Shown here piece after piece: positions 17,604-25,285 of a DNA stretch of 49,809 nucleotides. The DNA lies in assembly GCA_947487595.1 (NCBI GenBank), contig CANKXJ010000002.1:1-49809 (forward strand). Reading direction: 5' to 3'. The notes below the pieces were generated by a model. That model searched no databases, was not told the DNA's origin, and saw nothing but the letters and a program-made list of their open reading frames with translations. Positions within the stretch are counted from its first letter, which is position 1, and each line of letters opens with the position of its first letter. Made by a program: the position numbers and the translations under genes. This stretch comes from Actinomycetota bacterium. GTDB taxonomy: Bacteria > Actinomycetota > Actinomycetes > Nanopelagicales > Nanopelagicaceae.

Positions 17604-18263
17604 TTGCCTAGCGTTTTTACTACTAGGCGCAATGGCGCAAGCCTTGCGCCCTATGAGTCATTGAACTTGGCCCAACACGTTGGTGATGACGCAGAGAGCG
17701 TTGCGACCAATCGCCGACTCTTAGCAAAAATTTCTGGGCCGGTTCAGTTTATGAATCAGGTGCATGGGGATGAAGTTGTGGAAGTAAAAACACTAGGCGA
17801 TGATCCGACATGTGATGCACTCATTACTACCCTTCCAGGAATTGCACTAGCCGTGATGGTTGCAGACTGCATTCCACTGTTGCTCTCATCATCAACTGTT
17901 GTTGGTGCGGTGCATGTTGGTCGGCGTGGGCTTATGAACTCGGTTGCAATTAAAGCGCTGGACGCAATGAGAAAGCTGGGTGCTGGTCAGATTCATGCCC
18001 AGTTAGGCCCATCGATTTGTGGGCGGTGTTATGAAGTTCCACAGGATTTAGCAGATGAAGTAAGCGCCAAACATCCGGCCGCGACGTCATTGACCAATAA
18101 CTTAACCCCAGCGCTAGATCTTCCTAGAGCTTTGATAGCTGACTTAGTGGCCCATGGTGTGACATATGAAGCAACATCAAGATGCACCCTGGAAGATGAT
18201 GAGTATTTCTCTTATCGTCGCCATAACATCACAGGTAGAAATGCGGGTGTGGTGTGGCTATAG
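17604..18263 (+). CDS. pgeF: Multicopper polyphenol oxidase / laccase-domain protein (PgeF/YlmD family)
   Basis: A 219-residue member of the YfiH/YlmD laccase-domain family. Members act on purine nucleosides or edit peptidoglycan precursors by hydrolysing a wrong L-Ser (PgeF). Zinc/copper ligands are visible: NQVHGDEVV near residue 51, VADCIPLLL near residue 90 and AVHVGRRGLM near residue 107, with GPSICGRCYEV downstream. The TTG start at 17604 follows a TAAGGG ribosome site right behind ftsZ. Which activity it has cannot be told from sequence. It overlaps yggS by 10 bases. Confidence 0.82.
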   Translation: MPSVFTTRRNGASLAPYESLNLAQHVGDDAESVATNRRLLAKISGPVQFMNQVHGDEVVEVKTLGDDPTCDALITTLPGIALAVMVADCIPLLLSSSTVVGAVHVGRRGLMNSVAIKALDAMRKLGAGQIHAQLGPSICGRCYEVPQDLADEVSAKHPAATSLTNNLTPALDLPRALIADLVAHGVTYEATSRCTLEDDEYFSYRRHNITGRNAGVVWL

Positions 18264-18922
18264 ATCGCAGAAGTGAGATTACTTCAAATTTAGAGGCTGT
18301 TCGTGATCAGATATCAAAGGCTGCGTTGACTGCTGGTAGATCCCTAGATGAGATAACCCTGATTGCTGTTACTAAGACTTTTCCAGCCAGTGATGTTGAG
18401 ATTTTGCGTGATCTTGGAATCACTCACTTTGGCGAGAACAGAGATTCAGATGCCGCGCCAAAGGCTGCAGCTGTGGTTGGAACTTGGCATTTTCAAGGTC
18501 AGATTCAAAGCAATAAGTTGAAATCAATTACTTCTTGGGCCAACGTTATTCATTCATTGGATGAGATTCGACATTTTGAAGTGATTGAGAAAAACGCCCT
18601 ACATCCATTGGATATTTTCTGTCAGGTTTCACTTGATGATTCAGTGGGGCGCGGGGGAGTCAGTGAGCAAAAGCTCTATGAATTGGCCCAGGCGATTGAA
18701 AAATCTGCGACCCACAGACTTCAAGGGCTCATGGCAGTTGCCCCGCTAGGCGTTGATCCCACAGTTGCCTTTTCCAAATTATCAGCAATACATAAGGCTT
18801 TTATGGCCGATTTTCCAAAGGCAGATAAGTTATCAGCTGGCATGAGTGGGGATTTTAAAGAGGCGATTGCCTATGGTGCGACACATATTCGCATAGGTAG
18901 CCAAATCCTGGGTTCGCGCTAG
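18254..18922 (+). CDS. yggS: PLP homeostasis protein (YggS/PLPBP family)
   Basis: A 222-residue fold-type III pyridoxal phosphate-binding protein without known catalysis; it balances the PLP pool. The PLP lysine lies in IAVTKTFPA near residue 36. HFGENRDSDAAPKA, WHFQGQIQSNK and the C-terminal MSGDFKEAIAYGATHIRIGS complete the phosphate-binding site. The GTG start at 18254 overlaps pgeF. The order ftsZ-pgeF-yggS-sepF-yggT is the standard Gram-positive division neighbourhood. Confidence 0.92.
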   Translation: MAIDRRSEITSNLEAVRDQISKAALTAGRSLDEITLIAVTKTFPASDVEILRDLGITHFGENRDSDAAPKAAAVVGTWHFQGQIQSNKLKSITSWANVIHSLDEIRHFEVIEKNALHPLDIFCQVSLDDSVGRGGVSEQKLYELAQAIEKSATHRLQGLMAVAPLGVDPTVAFSKLSAIHKAFMADFPKADKLSAGMSGDFKEAIAYGATHIRIGSQILGSR

Positions 18923-18931
18923 GGCTGCAGG

Positions 18932-18937
18932 TACCGT
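18932..18937 (+). promoter_or_regulatory. Candidate leaderless -10 box of sepF
   Basis: TACCGT lies six bases before the sepF ATG, and no Shine-Dalgarno sequence precedes the ATG. The position fits transcription starting at or next to the start codon, as in many leaderless actinobacterial genes. Confidence 0.35.
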
Positions 18938-18943
18938 TGTCAT

Positions 18944-19402
18944 ATGGCTAATGCACTCAAGCGCGTCGCGAACTACTTAGGTTTGATGGACGACCCAGAA
19001 TTCGATACACCAATTGCGTCTACGACTTCTTCTGCAACGACATCAAGTGAAGTGCGAATCAAACCGCGCTTACCTCGTCACGTTTCTTCAGTAGATGCAG
19101 CACCGCAATTAGATTTACCTGTTCTAGATCGCATCGTCACATTGCACCCACGTTTTTATAACGAGGCCCGCACAATCGGTGAGCACTTTCGTTTAGGCAA
19201 TCCAGTCATCATTAATTTGACTGATATGGATGAGTCAGAGCACAAGCGCTTAGTTGACTTTGCAAGTGGACTTGCATTTGGTTTGCACGGAACAATTGAG
19301 CGAGTGACAAAGAAGGTCTTCCTGTTGTCTCCTGCTAATGTTTCAATCGATGTTGAAGATAAGTCAGCTGCAGCACAAGCAAGTTTCTTTAACCAGAGCT
19401 GA
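18944..19402 (+). CDS. sepF: Cell division protein SepF
   Basis: A 152-residue SepF that anchors FtsZ to the membrane in bacteria lacking FtsA. It has an N-terminal amphipathic membrane-targeting helix (MANALKRVANYLGLMD), a Ser/Thr-rich linker (about residues 25-45) and the C-terminal beta-sandwich core with VIINLTDMDESEHKRLVDF and GTIERVTKKVFLLSP, the FtsZ-binding region. The ATG has no ribosome site but a -10-like TACCGT six bases upstream, which suggests a leaderless transcript. Length is slightly shorter than in Streptomyces-type relatives. Confidence 0.93.
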   Translation: MANALKRVANYLGLMDDPEFDTPIASTTSSATTSSEVRIKPRLPRHVSSVDAAPQLDLPVLDRIVTLHPRFYNEARTIGEHFRLGNPVIINLTDMDESEHKRLVDFASGLAFGLHGTIERVTKKVFLLSPANVSIDVEDKSAAAQASFFNQS

Positions 19403-19407
19403 TCTCA

Positions 19408-19689
19408 GTGAACATCGGAGCGTTACTAGCTAACGTCCTGCAATTATTTCTTTTTGCACTACTCGCACGATTAATCCTTGATTATGTTCGTATGTTTGCA
19501 CGAAATTGGCGACCAAAAGGTATTGGCCTGATGCTTGTTGAACTTGTCTATAGCATCACTGATAAACCAATGGCATTTGTTGGACGCTTCATCCCGCCAC
19601 TTCGCCTAGGCGCAGTCAGCCTAGATTTAAGTTTCATTGTTCTCTTTTTTGGAATTCAACTACTCATGGGATTGGTTAGCTCGCTTTAG
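19408..19689 (+). CDS. YggT family membrane protein
   Basis: A 93-residue integral membrane protein of the YggT/YlmG family. Two hydrophobic regions (residues 3-27 and 70-92) flank the conserved LVYSITDKPMAFVGRFIPPLRLGAVSLD-type loop. Its role is not settled; in bacteria and chloroplasts the family is linked to division or membrane organisation. The GTG start at 19408 follows sepF after 5 bases. The last 14 bases overlap convergently with the 3' end of ileS. In many actinobacteria divIVA comes next; here it does not. Confidence 0.85.
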   Translation: MNIGALLANVLQLFLFALLARLILDYVRMFARNWRPKGIGLMLVELVYSITDKPMAFVGRFIPPLRLGAVSLDLSFIVLFFGIQLLMGLVSSL

Positions 19690-22600
19690 TAAGTTTGATA
19701 GCAATTCCAAGTTCATTATCTTCAATTGCAAGTGTTGAGTCTTGAACCATAGATAGTGCTAGCACTTCATCCTTAATATGAGATTCATCGCTGGCAATTG
19801 CGCCTGCTATCTGTGCTGTTGCATTCCATTTCACATCAATGCGATCTGAGATTTCAAAACCATCGCTCTTTCTACGCTCTTGAATAAATCGAATCACTTC
19901 ACGCACATGCCCCGCAGCAATAAGTGCTGGGGTGAGCTCTAGATCAAGTGCCACGCTCTCACCTTCGTGTGAGGCAACCATCCAGCCAGTCTTTGGTACT
20001 TCTGTGATGACTAGGTCATCCAGAGTAATTTCCCAACTTCCTAGCTGAGTAGTTCCAGAAGCACGCAGCGTTTTCACAAGAGCAGTTGCATCAGTTGCTG
20101 CGATTGCCTTAGCTATCTCTTGGACCGCGCCACCATATTTGGCACCGAGTGATTTGAAGTTAGCTTTAATAGAGATATCGACTAAATCTCCATCGGCATG
20201 AGCGATATCTTGCAAATCAATCACATTGAGTTCATCTGCAATCTGCTCACGCATCTGTTCTGGCAATGCTGCCCATCCACTTGCTGCAATTAGTGCACGG
20301 CCCAATGGCTGTCGAATCTTTATGCCAGATTCTGCGCGTGATGCACGGCCAAGTTCAACGATGCGTCTAGTCAATGCCACTTGGTTTCCCAATTCTCGAT
20401 TAATCACTGCTGAATCTGCAACTGGAAAATCAGAGAGATGCACTGAAGCCACTGCTGATGAATCAGCTGGGATAACTAACTCTTGCCAGACTTGCTCAGT
20501 AATAAATGGCACCATAGGAGAGAGAAGTTGAGTCAGAGTTACTAAACACTCATGCAAAGTGGAAAGGGCGCTGGCATCTCCATCCCAGAACCTGCGTCGT
20601 GATCGGCGCACATACCAGTTAGAAAGATCATCGATGAATCTAGCTAGTGCGCGTCCTGCAACCTGTGAATCAAAATCAGTCAGGGCTGCGTCAACTTCCT
20701 CAATCAAAAGATTGAGTTCAGAGATAATCCAGCGATCCATGAGTGGTCTATCTACGACCTTTGTGCGCTGACTTAAATCAAACTGTGATGCATTGGCATA
20801 GAGAGCGTGGAAAGAGACCGTATTCCAATAGGTCAATAGAGTTTTTCGAACAACTTCATTGATTGCATCATGGCCAACACGACGTGCCGCCCATGGCGAA
20901 CCTGCTGCCAACATGTACCAACGAACAGCATCTGCGCCATGTTGATCCATCAGTGCGATTGGTTCTAAAACATTGCCCAAGTGCTTACTCATTTTGCGGC
21001 CATCTTTATCCAAGATATGTCCAAGGCAAAGAACACTCTTATAAGAGGATTTATTAAAGACCAGGGTTCCAATTGTCATGAGTGTGTAAAACCAGCCACG
21101 TGTTTGATCGATTGCTTCACAGATAAAGTCGGCAGGGTAGGACTCTTTAAATTTTTCAACAGAGCCTTGCTTGTGCGGGTATCCCCATTGAGCAAATGGC
21201 ATTGCTCCAGAGTCATACCAACAATCAATTACCTCAGGCACGCGCACCATCGTGGAATCACACTGCGCGCATGCAAAAGTAATGTCATCAACAAATGGGC
21301 GGTGTGGATCTAAATTTGAGAGCTCTTGTCCCGCAAGTGCGCCTAACTCAGCTAGCGAATCAACGCAGATCTCATGCGTGTTTTCACAGCGCCAGATAGG
21401 TAGGGGAGTGCCCCAAAAACGATTGCGGGAAAGGGCCCAGTCAATATTGTTATTGAGCCAATCACCGTAACGGCCCTCTTTAATTGTTTCTGGATGCCAA
21501 TCTGTTGCTGCATTTTCGCGAAGAAGAGCATCCTTAATTGAAGTGGTGCGGATGTACCAGGATGGTTGCGCGTAATACATCAACGCTGTGTGACAGCGCC
21601 AGCAATGAGGATATGTGTGTTCATATGGTTGGTGCTTATAGAGAACTCCACTGGCCTTTAACTCTTTCACCAAGAGTTTATCGGCCTCTTTAAAGAAGAT
21701 TCCACCAACAACTTTCACTTCTTTTAAGAAGTGTCCATCTGGTGCAATGGGATTAACTACGGGCAAGCCATATGCACGGCAGACCGCCAAGTCATCAGCA
21801 CCAAATGCTGGTGATTGATGGACTAGTCCAGTTCCATCTTCTGTTGTTACATAGGTTGCAAGAACAATGTAATGCGCATCTGGAATCTCTACAAAATCAA
21901 AGGGACGCTTATATGTTGTGCGCTCTAGCTCTTTTCCGAGCATTTTCTTCACAATCTTCTTCTCACCCTTAACGCTCTCTAATAACGCCTCAGCAACAAC
22001 TAGTACTTCACTGACTTCATCTACAGTTACTTCAACAGCCACATAACCCACTTCTGGATGAACTGCAATTGCAGTATTTGATACCAAGGTCCATGGAGTC
22101 GTTGTCCAGACAAGGAAACTGGCCTTCAGTGCAACTAAGTCGCCAGAAGTAATGGGGAAGCGAACATAAACCGAAGGATCTGTAACTGTTTCATAGCCTT
22201 GTGCTAATTCATGATCTGAGAGTCCAGTTCCACAGCGCGGGCAATATGGTGCAACGCGATGATCTTGAACGAGTAATCCCTTTTTCCAGATCTCTTTAAG
22301 AGACCACCACACACTCTCAACATATTCAGGTGACATGGTCCAATACGCTTCATCAAAATCAACCCAGAAGCCCATGCGATGTGTCATGTCTGTAAATGCA
22401 CCAACATGTCGTTGTACTGATTCACGGCACTTTTCGTTAAATGCTGCAATTCCATATTTTTCGATATCGCCTTTACCGGCAAAGCCCAACTCTTTTTCAA
22501 CAGCGATTTCAACTGGCAAACCATGACAATCCCAACCAGCTTTACGGATTACATGCTTTCCCTTCATTGTGTGAAAGCGTGGAAAGACATCCTTAAAAAC

Positions 22601-22789
22601 ACGTGCTTCAATGTGGTGAGTTCCTGGCATTCCATTTGCAGTTGGGGGACCTTCATAAAACATCCATGCAGGTGCGCCTTCACGGGCAGAAACAGTTTTT
22701 TCGAAAATCTCGTTATCGCGCCAGAACTTTAATATCGTATGTTCGACGGCAGGCAGATCAACAGCTGCTGGGATTGCGCGAAACGACAT
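19676..22789 (-). CDS. ileS: Isoleucyl-tRNA synthetase
   Basis: A 1037-residue class I synthetase that charges tRNA-Ile with isoleucine. The HIGH-box equivalent is PGTHHIEA and the KMSKS-box equivalent is KMSKHLGN. The editing (CP1) domain and the anticodon-binding region (NWYVRRSRRRFW) are present. These signatures and the length suit the long type found in actinobacteria. I start at ATG 22789, because it begins the conserved MSFRAIPAAVDL and sits 7 bases after a TGGAGG ribosome site. The open frame that continues to 22966 translates the T-box leader and is not protein. It is the only minus-strand gene here and converges on yggT. Confidence 0.96.
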   Translation of the reverse strand: MSFRAIPAAVDLPAVEHTILKFWRDNEIFEKTVSAREGAPAWMFYEGPPTANGMPGTHHIEARVFKDVFPRFHTMKGKHVIRKAGWDCHGLPVEIAVEKELGFAGKGDIEKYGIAAFNEKCRESVQRHVGAFTDMTHRMGFWVDFDEAYWTMSPEYVESVWWSLKEIWKKGLLVQDHRVAPYCPRCGTGLSDHELAQGYETVTDPSVYVRFPITSGDLVALKASFLVWTTTPWTLVSNTAIAVHPEVGYVAVEVTVDEVSEVLVVAEALLESVKGEKKIVKKMLGKELERTTYKRPFDFVEIPDAHYIVLATYVTTEDGTGLVHQSPAFGADDLAVCRAYGLPVVNPIAPDGHFLKEVKVVGGIFFKEADKLLVKELKASGVLYKHQPYEHTYPHCWRCHTALMYYAQPSWYIRTTSIKDALLRENAATDWHPETIKEGRYGDWLNNNIDWALSRNRFWGTPLPIWRCENTHEICVDSLAELGALAGQELSNLDPHRPFVDDITFACAQCDSTMVRVPEVIDCWYDSGAMPFAQWGYPHKQGSVEKFKESYPADFICEAIDQTRGWFYTLMTIGTLVFNKSSYKSVLCLGHILDKDGRKMSKHLGNVLEPIALMDQHGADAVRWYMLAAGSPWAARRVGHDAINEVVRKTLLTYWNTVSFHALYANASQFDLSQRTKVVDRPLMDRWIISELNLLIEEVDAALTDFDSQVAGRALARFIDDLSNWYVRRSRRRFWDGDASALSTLHECLVTLTQLLSPMVPFITEQVWQELVIPADSSAVASVHLSDFPVADSAVINRELGNQVALTRRIVELGRASRAESGIKIRQPLGRALIAASGWAALPEQMREQIADELNVIDLQDIAHADGDLVDISIKANFKSLGAKYGGAVQEIAKAIAATDATALVKTLRASGTTQLGSWEITLDDLVITEVPKTGWMVASHEGESVALDLELTPALIAAGHVREVIRFIQERRKSDGFEISDRIDVKWNATAQIAGAIASDESHIKDEVLALSMVQDSTLAIEDNELGIAIKLTKAS

Positions 22790-22796
22790 TAATAAT

Positions 22797-22950
22797 CCTC
22801 CACGAGTAGGAAAACAACTCTGGAGGGACGTGACCTGCTGGCGCAGATCTCGCGGTACCACCCGCCTTGCGTGAAATTCACGCCACTTAGATTTTCTATC
22901 CACAGCTAGTTCTAGATGGTTTTCACCATTTCTTCTAGCAAACTCGTGAG
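22797..22950 (-). promoter_or_regulatory. T-box riboswitch, isoleucine type, upstream of ileS
   Basis: Reading the minus strand, the T-box sequence GGGTGGTACCGCG is at 22863-22851. Upstream is a short stem I (GCTAG ... CTAGC around a small ATGGT/ACCAT hairpin) with an ATC specifier candidate at 22917-22915. A GCGTGA/TCACGC hairpin at 22883-22869 corresponds to stem III. Downstream, CCTCCA (22826-22821) is exactly complementary to the ribosome site TGGAGG (22802-22797), so uncharged tRNA-Ile would release the ribosome site. There is no terminator hairpin with a T run, so control is translational, as known for actinobacterial ileS T-boxes with very short stem I. End points are approximate. Confidence 0.9.
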
Positions 22951-22989
22951 GTGATGGCCCCGTCAATGCTCATATGCGGTAGTGGCTCA

Positions 22990-22995
22990 ATACTA
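22990..22995 (-). promoter_or_regulatory. Candidate -10 box for the ileS transcript
   Basis: TAGTAT (minus strand) lies about 40 bases before the T-box stem I and would start a leader of roughly 190 bases. No convincing -35 box was found, so this is weak. Confidence 0.3.
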
Positions 22996-23053
22996 TCGCC
23001 TACTCAAGCCAAATTATGCCCGTGGCTAATTGGTAACAGCCCCGTAAGGGCAT

Positions 23054-23059
23054 TAAGGT
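23054..23059 (+). promoter_or_regulatory. Candidate leaderless -10 box of the DksA-like gene
   Basis: TAAGGT sits seven bases before the ATG at 23067. No Shine-Dalgarno sequence is seen, so transcription probably starts at or beside the ATG. The spacer from 22951 to here otherwise holds only the divergent ileS promoter region. Confidence 0.4.
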
Positions 23060-23066
23060 TCGCGAC

Positions 23067-23843
23067 ATGCCTAAGAAGCCGATCAAGAAAGCATCAGCCA
23101 AGAAGGCTGCTGCCAAAAAGGCTCCTACGAAGAAAAAGGTAGCTAAAAAAGCTCCCGCCAAAAAGACTTCAGCTAAGAAGCCAGCAGCCAAAAAGGCTCC
23201 TAAAAAGAAGTCCTCAGCTAAAAAAGCATCGGTAAAGAGCATTCCAGTTAAAAAAGCTCCAGGTAAGCCATTTCCATCTAAGACAACTTTGACTGTTGAT
23301 GAGAAATCTCAAACAGTTTCAGTCTCGACAATTTCTGCGCCAGTTGCTGCGCCAGTAGTTGAAGAGCGCCGATTGGTAATGCCACCACCACCGCGCCCAG
23401 TTAAAAGTGGAAAGAAGGCTGCGCCACTTAAGCCAATCAAAGTTGCTCCAACACCCATCGTTGTCAGTGATAGTGAATCACCATGGACTGGAGCAGAGCT
23501 AAAAAGCATTCGTACTGAGATTTCTAAAGAGTTGGCTCGCCTTCGTGTTGAACTAGCTAAGGTTGAGTTAGAGATGGACTCTCTTATTCAAGAATCTGGT
23601 GAAGGTGCTGGAGATGATCAAGCAGATGCTGGAACGAAAACTTTTGAACGCGAACATGAGATGTCACTAGTGATTAATGCCCGTGACATGGTTTTGCAAA
23701 CAGAGCGTGCCTTGGATCGAATCGACTCCAAGAGTTATGGAAACTGCGAAGAATGCGGAAGTGCAATTGGTAAGGCCCGTTTACAAGTATTCCCACGGGC
23801 CACTTTGTGCATGATCTGTAAGCAGAAGGAAGAACGGCGCTAA
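23067..23843 (+). CDS. DksA/TraR-type zinc-finger protein with histone H1-like lysine-rich tail
   Basis: A 258-residue two-part protein. Residues 1-72 are a Lys/Ala/Pro tail of repeats such as PAKKTSAKKPAAKKA, like histone H1 C-terminal tails and mycobacterial HupB tails. A Pro-rich linker follows (about 75-140). Then comes a coiled-coil (ELKSIRTEISKELARLRVELAKVELEM) and a DksA/TraR C4 zinc finger, CEEC at 227-230 and CMIC at 248-251. The architecture and the place beside ileS and lspA match Streptomyces DdbA, a DksA-like DNA-binding protein. It may bind DNA with the tail and RNA polymerase or another partner with the finger domain; that is inference. It appears to be transcribed leaderless. 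Confidence 0.85.
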   Translation: MPKKPIKKASAKKAAAKKAPTKKKVAKKAPAKKTSAKKPAAKKAPKKKSSAKKASVKSIPVKKAPGKPFPSKTTLTVDEKSQTVSVSTISAPVAAPVVEERRLVMPPPPRPVKSGKKAAPLKPIKVAPTPIVVSDSESPWTGAELKSIRTEISKELARLRVELAKVELEMDSLIQESGEGAGDDQADAGTKTFEREHEMSLVINARDMVLQTERALDRIDSKSYGNCEECGSAIGKARLQVFPRATLCMICKQKEERR

Positions 23844-23845
23844 CA

Positions 23846-24328
23846 GTGCGCGTGTGGCGCACACTCTTAGGTGTTGCCTGGCTGATCTGGCTTGCAGATT
23901 TAGCTACCAAAATCTGGGCAGTGGAATATTTATCCAATCGTGGTCCTGTAAAAATTATCGGCTCACTCTTCCAACTCAACTTCATCAGAAACTCTGGCGC
24001 TGCCTTTTCATTTGCGACAGGGGCAACCTTGTTTCTCTCTCTTTTTGGAATCGCCGTATTAATCGCAATCACTTATTACGCACCTTCACTGACCTCAAAG
24101 GGATGGGCAGTAGTTTTAGGCTTAGTTATGGGTGGGGTTTTAGGAAATCTGACAGATCGCATTTTTAGAGAGCCAGGATTGCTGCGGGGCCATGTTATCG
24201 ATTGGATGCAACTGCCTCATTGGCCTATATTCAATATTGCAGATACTGCAATCGTGGTTGCAGCCTTTATTTCCGTTGTTTTAACTGCGCGCAATATCCC
24301 GCCTATTAAAAAAGAAGAGTTGATATGA
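23846..24328 (+). CDS. lspA: Lipoprotein signal peptidase (signal peptidase II)
   Basis: A 160-residue aspartyl protease with four membrane segments that cleaves the signal peptide of diacylglyceryl-modified prolipoproteins. The family motifs are RNSGAAFSF near residue 49, GNLTDRIF near residue 99 (first catalytic Asp) and FNIADTAIV near residue 131 (second catalytic Asp). The GTG start is two bases after the upstream stop; the end overlaps the pseudouridine synthase by 4 bases. It works after Lgt, whose gene is at 39913. Confidence 0.95.
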   Translation: MRVWRTLLGVAWLIWLADLATKIWAVEYLSNRGPVKIIGSLFQLNFIRNSGAAFSFATGATLFLSLFGIAVLIAITYYAPSLTSKGWAVVLGLVMGGVLGNLTDRIFREPGLLRGHVIDWMQLPHWPIFNIADTAIVVAAFISVVLTARNIPPIKKEELI

Positions 24329-25266
24329 GCACTCGAGAACAGCGCACACTGTCAGTGCCAGAAGGCGTGGCGGGTGAGCGAATCGATAGTGCTCTCACTC
24401 GTGTGCTGGGTCTTTCGCGCACAGCTGTCGTCAAACTATTAGAAGATGGCGACATCACTACATCGGGAAAAGCTATGGCTAAATCTGATCGAGTCAGTGC
24501 TAACCAAGTAATTGACGTGCTGATGCCAGCGCCTATTAATCAAGACCCAATTCCCCTAACGCCACTAGAAGGTCTTTCAATTGTTTATGAGGATGATGCC
24601 ATTGTTGTTATCGATAAGCCGGTGGGATGTGCTGCCCATCCAAGTCCAGGCTGGATGGGTCCAACTGTTGTTGGTGCATTGATGGCAGCCGGGTATTCAA
24701 TTTCAACAAGTGGGGCTGCAGAGCGACAAGGCATTGTCCATCGCCTAGATGTTGGCACTAGTGGCTTAATGATTGTCGCAAAGAGTGATCGTGCATTTAC
24801 AGTATTAAAGGATGCCTTTAGAAATCGCACTGTAGACAAGATTTATCATGCGCTGATTCAAGGACATATGGATCCCACCACTGGAACTATTGACGCTCCG
24901 ATTGATCGGCATCCAAAAGAGGATCATCGTTTTGCTGTGGTGGCAACAGGTAAAGACTCCATTACGCACTATGAAGTCATTGAGTTCTATCGCGGCGTTT
25001 CCTTAGCAAAAGTTGAGTTAGAAACTGGGCGCACACACCAAATCCGTGTTCACTTCTCTGCACTTAACCATCCACTTGTTGGAGACACTACCTATGGGGC
25101 AGATCCGGTATTGGCTAAATCTCTAGAGATGAGACGGCCTTGGCTACACGCCAAAGAGCTCATGTTTGACCACCCGATTACTGGCGAGCACCTGAGTTTT
25201 AGCGCACCATACCCAGCCGATCTCACACGCTCATTGGCGTTGCTATCTGATGCAGTTCTTCCGTAA
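24325..25266 (+). CDS. RluD-family pseudouridine synthase
   Basis: A 313-residue RluA/RluD-type enzyme that isomerises uridines, in the best-known case in helix 69 of 23S rRNA. Residues 13-70 form an S4 RNA-binding domain (ERIDSALTRVLGLSRTAVVKLLEDG). The catalytic domain has VVIDKPVG and HRLDVGTSG, with catalytic Asp142, then ETGRTHQIRVH. Target uridines cannot be told from the sequence, so no symbol is given. It overlaps lspA by 4 bases, a pairing common in bacteria. Confidence 0.9.
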   Translation: MSTREQRTLSVPEGVAGERIDSALTRVLGLSRTAVVKLLEDGDITTSGKAMAKSDRVSANQVIDVLMPAPINQDPIPLTPLEGLSIVYEDDAIVVIDKPVGCAAHPSPGWMGPTVVGALMAAGYSISTSGAAERQGIVHRLDVGTSGLMIVAKSDRAFTVLKDAFRNRTVDKIYHALIQGHMDPTTGTIDAPIDRHPKEDHRFAVVATGKDSITHYEVIEFYRGVSLAKVELETGRTHQIRVHFSALNHPLVGDTTYGADPVLAKSLEMRRPWLHAKELMFDHPITGEHLSFSAPYPADLTRSLALLSDAVLP

Positions 25267-25270
25267 GCAA

Positions 25271-25276
25271 TAATCT
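25271..25276 (+). promoter_or_regulatory. Candidate leaderless -10 box of dnaE1
   Basis: TAATCT lies nine bases before the dnaE1 ATG, which has no Shine-Dalgarno sequence. The transcription start is expected within a base or two of the start codon. Confidence 0.4.
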
Positions 25277-25285
25277 ACGACCACC

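Noticed and set aside
22790..22966. N-terminal extension of 59 residues on ileS
   Set aside because: The open frame is translated T-box leader sequence; the conserved protein start, the ribosome site TGGAGG and the ATG at 22789 fix the true start.
19676..22966. Plus-strand open frames within ileS
   Set aside because: All are short frames antisense to a strongly conserved gene, with no homology or ribosome sites.
23067..23285. Lys/Ala codon repeats as a DNA repeat or CRISPR-like array
   Set aside because: The repetition is in the protein (AKK units) with varied codons, and there are no spacers.
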